Source: an uncultured Chloroflexota bacterium
Lineage (GTDB): Bacteria > Chloroflexota > Anaerolineae > Aggregatilineales > Phototrophicaceae
Assembly: GCA_937974245.1 (NCBI GenBank)
Contig: CALJKV010000110.1
Coordinates: 186,001-250,000 of the forward strand
Length of the DNA: 64,000 nucleotides
Direction of reading: 5' to 3'
Part shown: positions 61,601 through 64,000 of the stretch, piece after piece
How positions within the stretch are numbered: the first letter of the stretch is position 1
How the letters are laid out: the number at the start of each line of letters is the position of its first letter
Notes under the pieces: generated by a model
What the model saw: only the letters and a program-made list of their open reading frames with translations
Database searches by the model: none
Told to the model about the DNA's origin: nothing
Position numbers and translations under genes: made by a program

Positions 61601-62165
61601 GCGTAATTGCATCACCTACCGCCAGATTGAGCGCAGCCGCCAGCGATTCGTGCAGGGCGATGGCGAGGTCATAGCCGTCAGCGGCGGTATCATCCGGCCA
61701 TGCCCCGGAAATCAGTGTTGCTTCTGTATCCAACCTGGCATAGTACGCCGCCCGCAGCCGGACATCCGGCACATCAACGCCGTCACGTACCAGCAGCAGC
61801 GGGGCGCTTTCACCCCATCTAATAACAGCGCGTACCCACCCGGCATAATCCCTGAACAGGCCGGCAATATGCGTCCGTGCCTCCGAGTCCAGAGTTGTCC
61901 AGGCTTCCGCGAAGCCACCGTCAACGCTTGCGTTCAAGTTGGTGCGGGTGTGAATATTTACCGCGTCACTGGGCTGCTGTTCGAGGCGCTGTGTCAGGCC
62001 GACCTGAGTGATACCCGCCGTATACAGTGGCACGCTCGCGCCGACCACCGCCGCCAGCAGGACTCCGGCGATGATCGTCAGCCCTGAACGCCACTGCGCC
62101 ACTAACCGCCGCGCCGCTAATTTGAGAAACCAGCCCAAAGCCGGTCTTTGCTGAATTCTGGTCAT
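58659..62165 (-). CDS. giant FtsX-type ABC permease (first of pair)
   Basis: 1168 residues from ATG 62165; GTG 62174 is the alternative and neither has a strong ribosome site. Same architecture as the next gene: N-terminal helix (SGLTIIAGVLLAAVVGASVPL), extracytoplasmic domain, FtsX domain with LVRRTDRRETAMLQSRGAPDS, a block of helices, a second extracytoplasmic domain (~560-1000) with PEFQPLPERLLEQLAISIRV, and a C-terminal FtsX domain (LTYAGITTQTRQSEFVVLRA, LGLSTRHIITGVTVEQVLVV). The M-x-x-R-G and V-L-R-A-L-G loops are where the ATPases dock. First gene of the four-gene operon; a TPR/FG-GAP gene lies 92 bases upstream. Confidence 0.88.
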   Translation of the reverse strand: MTRIQQRPALGWFLKLAARRLVAQWRSGLTIIAGVLLAAVVGASVPLYTAGITQVGLTQRLEQQPSDAVNIHTRTNLNASVDGGFAEAWTTLDSEARTHIAGLFRDYAGWVRAVIRWGESAPLLLVRDGVDVPDVRLRAAYYARLDTEATLISGAWPDDTAADGYDLAIALHESLAAALNLAVGDAITLDQRGWESSIPIRARITGIWRENDPQDAYWLSPSPVRQEGSSDKIDANVFTTQAGLSRIAADFLPQTSTQIGWRVLFDPAALPAPAINSVIVRLDSLKAGLQAALSTAAGKDTTLVYTTQLPDVLNQYAAEVTLLSVPFGLLLLQLGALVLFFLVVIGALVRRTDRRETAMLQSRGAPDSQILVFRGLEALLICLVATLVAPLIAQRFLGLLIPLFTGVTRIPLLLDPAAYFYAGIAALAAWVVLIVSLIPILRQPLVLAGGGGTRSGKQAWWQRLNLDLLFLVVGAGAVLRLVTTDSALAETQTGGTQADPLLLLGPALLFFALGSVTLRLFPGVMETTARLLAGGRGLTEALSSWQISREPLHYGRITLLLALAVSLGLFAITFQTTLTHSQDDQADYAAGTDVRLDYRSGRGSLPMPSAEALRMLPGLQTASISTRLTGTEVSTSGGRLNNGTLLAVDSAISEIAYWRDDLGALDIPRQEEPLPVPGRTLPEGAQRIGVWLLYEGYTGTIFFVNPDEPPRPPEFQPLPERLLEQLAISIRVRDASGKVALIPLLPDTSLFSRESADGGMEFIPPKNGWLYFTSNLTMSGLSGELHFEAIAVNEQQVSFRSLFASPSFLTLRDLEVEVDSEMLPLTDWLENGQWDFVNTAGSIPITLGATEHSTAPTDTPLIQVAWQWEGNNGEWGLMLDYPNRVTARFASGYNIELPGTEIQPIPALVSTRFARQQGIETGGTFLLFLDQSTLYFQVADIIRYFPTLYDDDGPFVVVDQDTLRYALERRPRSTFQPNELWLRLDAGTTPSDFLAAYAAQFPEIPPAQVVSRAAVQEGLQTDLLSLGVIGLLYFSFLVGMILSVVSLLTYAGITTQTRQSEFVVLRALGLSTRHIITGVTVEQVLVVIIAIILGSAIGVLLGAAVLPALSTSAGGGPLTPPYQVYLDPQAATVFFAILGLILALQLVFSAWIVARLSRSQAVYATREV

Positions 62166-62257
62166 GAAATCCACAATGCTTGTGAGGACAGGCGAAGATT
62201 ACCTATCGATTCTGCGAGATATCTTTTCAAAATTACCTCATTATATATCGGTGTGGT

Positions 62258-64000
62258 TCAATAGGGTTCAAAATGAAGCCGGGCGAGCACCCCCCAGATA
62301 TGATCGGGCGCGGCGTTATAAATCGCCACGAACAGGGCAAGCGCTTCGTCATCGCGCCCCAACGCCTGGAGGCTGAGCGCCCGCATAAAATAACCATTCA
62401 AATAGAAATCAATCAAGCGCCCATCGTCAATCTGAAACGTATCGCGGGTCAATAGCAAAACATCCGCGAATGCCCCCGCCGCAAAAGCATCATAGGAGGA
62501 AAGGTATTCAGATAGTACGGGTTCAGGCGTGTCGGTTGGTTGCGGCGGCGCTGGCGTGGGGGGTAGCCAGGCGTAACGCTGCGTGGCGCTGTCCCAGGTA
62601 TAGGTTTGTATTTCAGGCTCAATGGCATCATAATCCAGGTACGAGTTCGTGATCGTTTCCGGGAGAATACCAGGTAACTCCATCGAGTCATTACACATTG
62701 GACCTTCGAATATATTCAACAGGCGTGAATCGTTCAGCCGAAAGATACTGGTTGCGGTTATAGGATACTCTCTGTCCTCAGAACATTCAGTATATATACC
62801 CCCGCCCCATCCATAAGCCCTCCGCCAAGGTGGGATGCGGGCAAATTCGAACAAATCCCGCTTGAATAGCACCAGCGCATCGCCGGAATCGTTCGGGAGA
62901 GCCTTGGTCTGGATGTCGTCAGCCTCACGGAATGGGTCAACCTGGGAGTCCGTATCAATGTTGTAGGTCTCGCCTGCGGGAGCCAGGAATATCTGAACAC
63001 CGGGGACATCCAGCCACAGAAGCCATTCAATTCGGCCATCCCGATTCAAATCCATTGGCAACCGGTACTGTATGCCAATGCCCAATTCCCCCAACACACT
63101 GTCCAGATTAGCGTCAACCGGGATGGAGAGGTCCTGTACTGCCTCCCGTACCAGCGGCGGCGCATCACACGAGGCATTCTCTGGGAAGTATGAATCATTT
63201 AGAATCCGATCAAGCCCCCAATCCTCATCAGTAATGTCCCATCGATTACGCGGCGGGTATTCAGCCATCAGGCGAAATGTCTCTATACATATCTGAAGCG
63301 GCGGGGCCTCACTGTCGTACAATTGGCGCAGCAGTTCGGCGTAGGTTTGCAGTTCGGCATCGTAAAATTCTTCCGCTGCCAGGGCCGTGAGCAGGGGTTC
63401 TGCCTGGTCGGGCTGCCCGGTCAGTAGATAGGCCAGAGCGGTTCGCATTCGCAGGTATTGGTAGCGTGTGTAGGCATAACTGAGGACAATTTCACTGGAA
63501 TTTTGAGTATAAATCGTAACCTCTGGTGGCGTGGTGATGAGGCTCAGCGCCTGCCGGTAATGCTGGAGCGCCCCGGCATAATCGCCTGTCCACATGGCTT
63601 CTTCCGCGTAACGCTGCTGGCAGCCTGCCGTATCCTCGTTGTACAGCTTGTCAACAGCATCTCGCTGGTATATATACTGGTCTTCCGCCGGGTCCCATAC
63701 ATAGGGATCGGTGCTGACCCATGAGCAGCCCCAGTTATCCCGCTGCTGCTCATGAAGGTAGATTTCTTTTGTGCCATCCGAGTCGGTATCAGTGAAGTCC
63801 CATGAAATCGTGGGGGAATACGGCCCGTTATCGCAGTACGTCCTTTCGGCAAAATACCTGACCTGGCCGAGTTGTTTTAACCTGCCCTCGCGCCAACCGA
63901 GAATATGCAGTGCGCCCAAATCGCCAAAACCAAAATCGCCATTCCCATCGGCTTCGCCCCCTTCCAGCAGCACCCACTCCGGCAGGCCATCGCCCGTCAG
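62258..64000 (-). CDS. TPR and FG-GAP-like protein, N-terminus outside the window
   Basis: The frame is open to the right edge, so 580 C-terminal residues are visible. Two FG-GAP/VCBS-like calcium-type loops (TDTDSDGTKEIYLHEQ, MDLNRDGRIEWLLWLD) suggest propeller-type surface domains. TPR-like helices lie between and after them (EEAMWTGDYAGALQHYRQAL, MRTALAYLLTGQPDQAEPLL, FYLNGYFMRALSLQALGRDDE). A Pro/Thr linker (PPTPAPPQPTDTPEP) precedes the last helical segment. Probably exported, but the signal region is not visible. Function unknown. It precedes the exporter operon on the same strand and may belong to it. Confidence 0.7.
   Translation of the reverse strand: MTGDGLPEWVLLEGGEADGNGDFGFGDLGALHILGWREGRLKQLGQVRYFAERTYCDNGPYSPTISWDFTDTDSDGTKEIYLHEQQRDNWGCSWVSTDPYVWDPAEDQYIYQRDAVDKLYNEDTAGCQQRYAEEAMWTGDYAGALQHYRQALSLITTPPEVTIYTQNSSEIVLSYAYTRYQYLRMRTALAYLLTGQPDQAEPLLTALAAEEFYDAELQTYAELLRQLYDSEAPPLQICIETFRLMAEYPPRNRWDITDEDWGLDRILNDSYFPENASCDAPPLVREAVQDLSIPVDANLDSVLGELGIGIQYRLPMDLNRDGRIEWLLWLDVPGVQIFLAPAGETYNIDTDSQVDPFREADDIQTKALPNDSGDALVLFKRDLFEFARIPPWRRAYGWGGGIYTECSEDREYPITATSIFRLNDSRLLNIFEGPMCNDSMELPGILPETITNSYLDYDAIEPEIQTYTWDSATQRYAWLPPTPAPPQPTDTPEPVLSEYLSSYDAFAAGAFADVLLLTRDTFQIDDGRLIDFYLNGYFMRALSLQALGRDDEALALFVAIYNAAPDHIWGVLARLHFEPY

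Overview
The window looks like a chromosomal segment of a Chloroflexota bacterium, probably of the Anaerolineae type. This is inferred from gene content only. Pointers are many secreted or lipid-anchored proteins with Pro/Thr-rich linkers (SH3b, PA14, WD40 and TolB-like propellers), a LexA box of the Gram-positive/Chloroflexi type (CGAAC-N4-GTTCG), and a tRNA-rpmG-tRNA-Trp-secE-nusG-rplK-rplA cluster. No outer-membrane or LPS genes are visible. Coding density is high and both strands are used, with several convergent pairs only 1-12 bp apart.

Layout, left part. 1-1.4 kb: end of a glycerol-3-phosphate-type ABC importer (ugpE) coupled to a HAD phosphatase. 1.5-3.25 kb: secreted SH3b/propeller protein. 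3.4-6.8 kb: tandem promoters, tRNA-Thr(TGT), tRNA-Tyr, tRNA-Thr(GGT), rpmG, tRNA-Trp, terminator, secE, nusG, rplK, rplA, terminator. rplJ/rplL do not follow. 6.8-11.9 kb: methyltransferase, macro-domain-like protein, STAS-like protein, then an operon of a TIR-TM-CAP fusion, a secreted CAP protein and a second methyltransferase. This is the most unusual stretch. 12-22.6 kb: gatB, Hsp20, DUF6159 membrane protein, two 2H-family RNA ligase/phosphodiesterase-like genes, a VapBC module whose toxin has an in-frame stop, a double-hotdog thioesterase, a nucleoside phosphorylase, a LysE exporter, inositol monophosphatase and cold-shock protein.

Middle part. 23.2-24.4 kb: membrane acyltransferase pseudogene with four frameshifts. 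24.5-30.1 kb: secreted alpha/beta hydrolase, sulfatase-fold protein and a secreted two-module protein, all on the minus strand. 30.6-32.6 kb: KimA-like K+ transporter. 32.8-39.4 kb: alginate-lyase-like protein, FHA protein, endonuclease/exonuclease/phosphatase, SGNH hydrolase, M28 peptidase and WD40 lipoprotein. 39.6-45 kb: ClC transporter with CBS and RCK_C domains, convergent with a large cyclase-ATPase-TPR regulator.

Right part. 45.2-51.9 kb: GT39-like membrane glycosyltransferase, lexA with an SOS box inside its promoter, TPR protein, PA14/SH3b protein and an RCK-domain membrane protein. 52-53.5 kb: membrane protein with a 21-residue tandem repeat. 53.8-62.2 kb: tight minus-strand operon of two giant FtsX-type permeases and two MacB/LolD-type ATPases. 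62.3-64 kb: a partial TPR/FG-GAP-like protein running off the right edge.

The genes do not form one pathway. Recurrent themes are envelope-exposed proteins, ion homeostasis (KimA, ClC, RCK protein) and signalling (TIR, cyclase-ATPase, FHA, STAS). No CRISPR array, prophage, rRNA gene or intact insertion sequence was seen.
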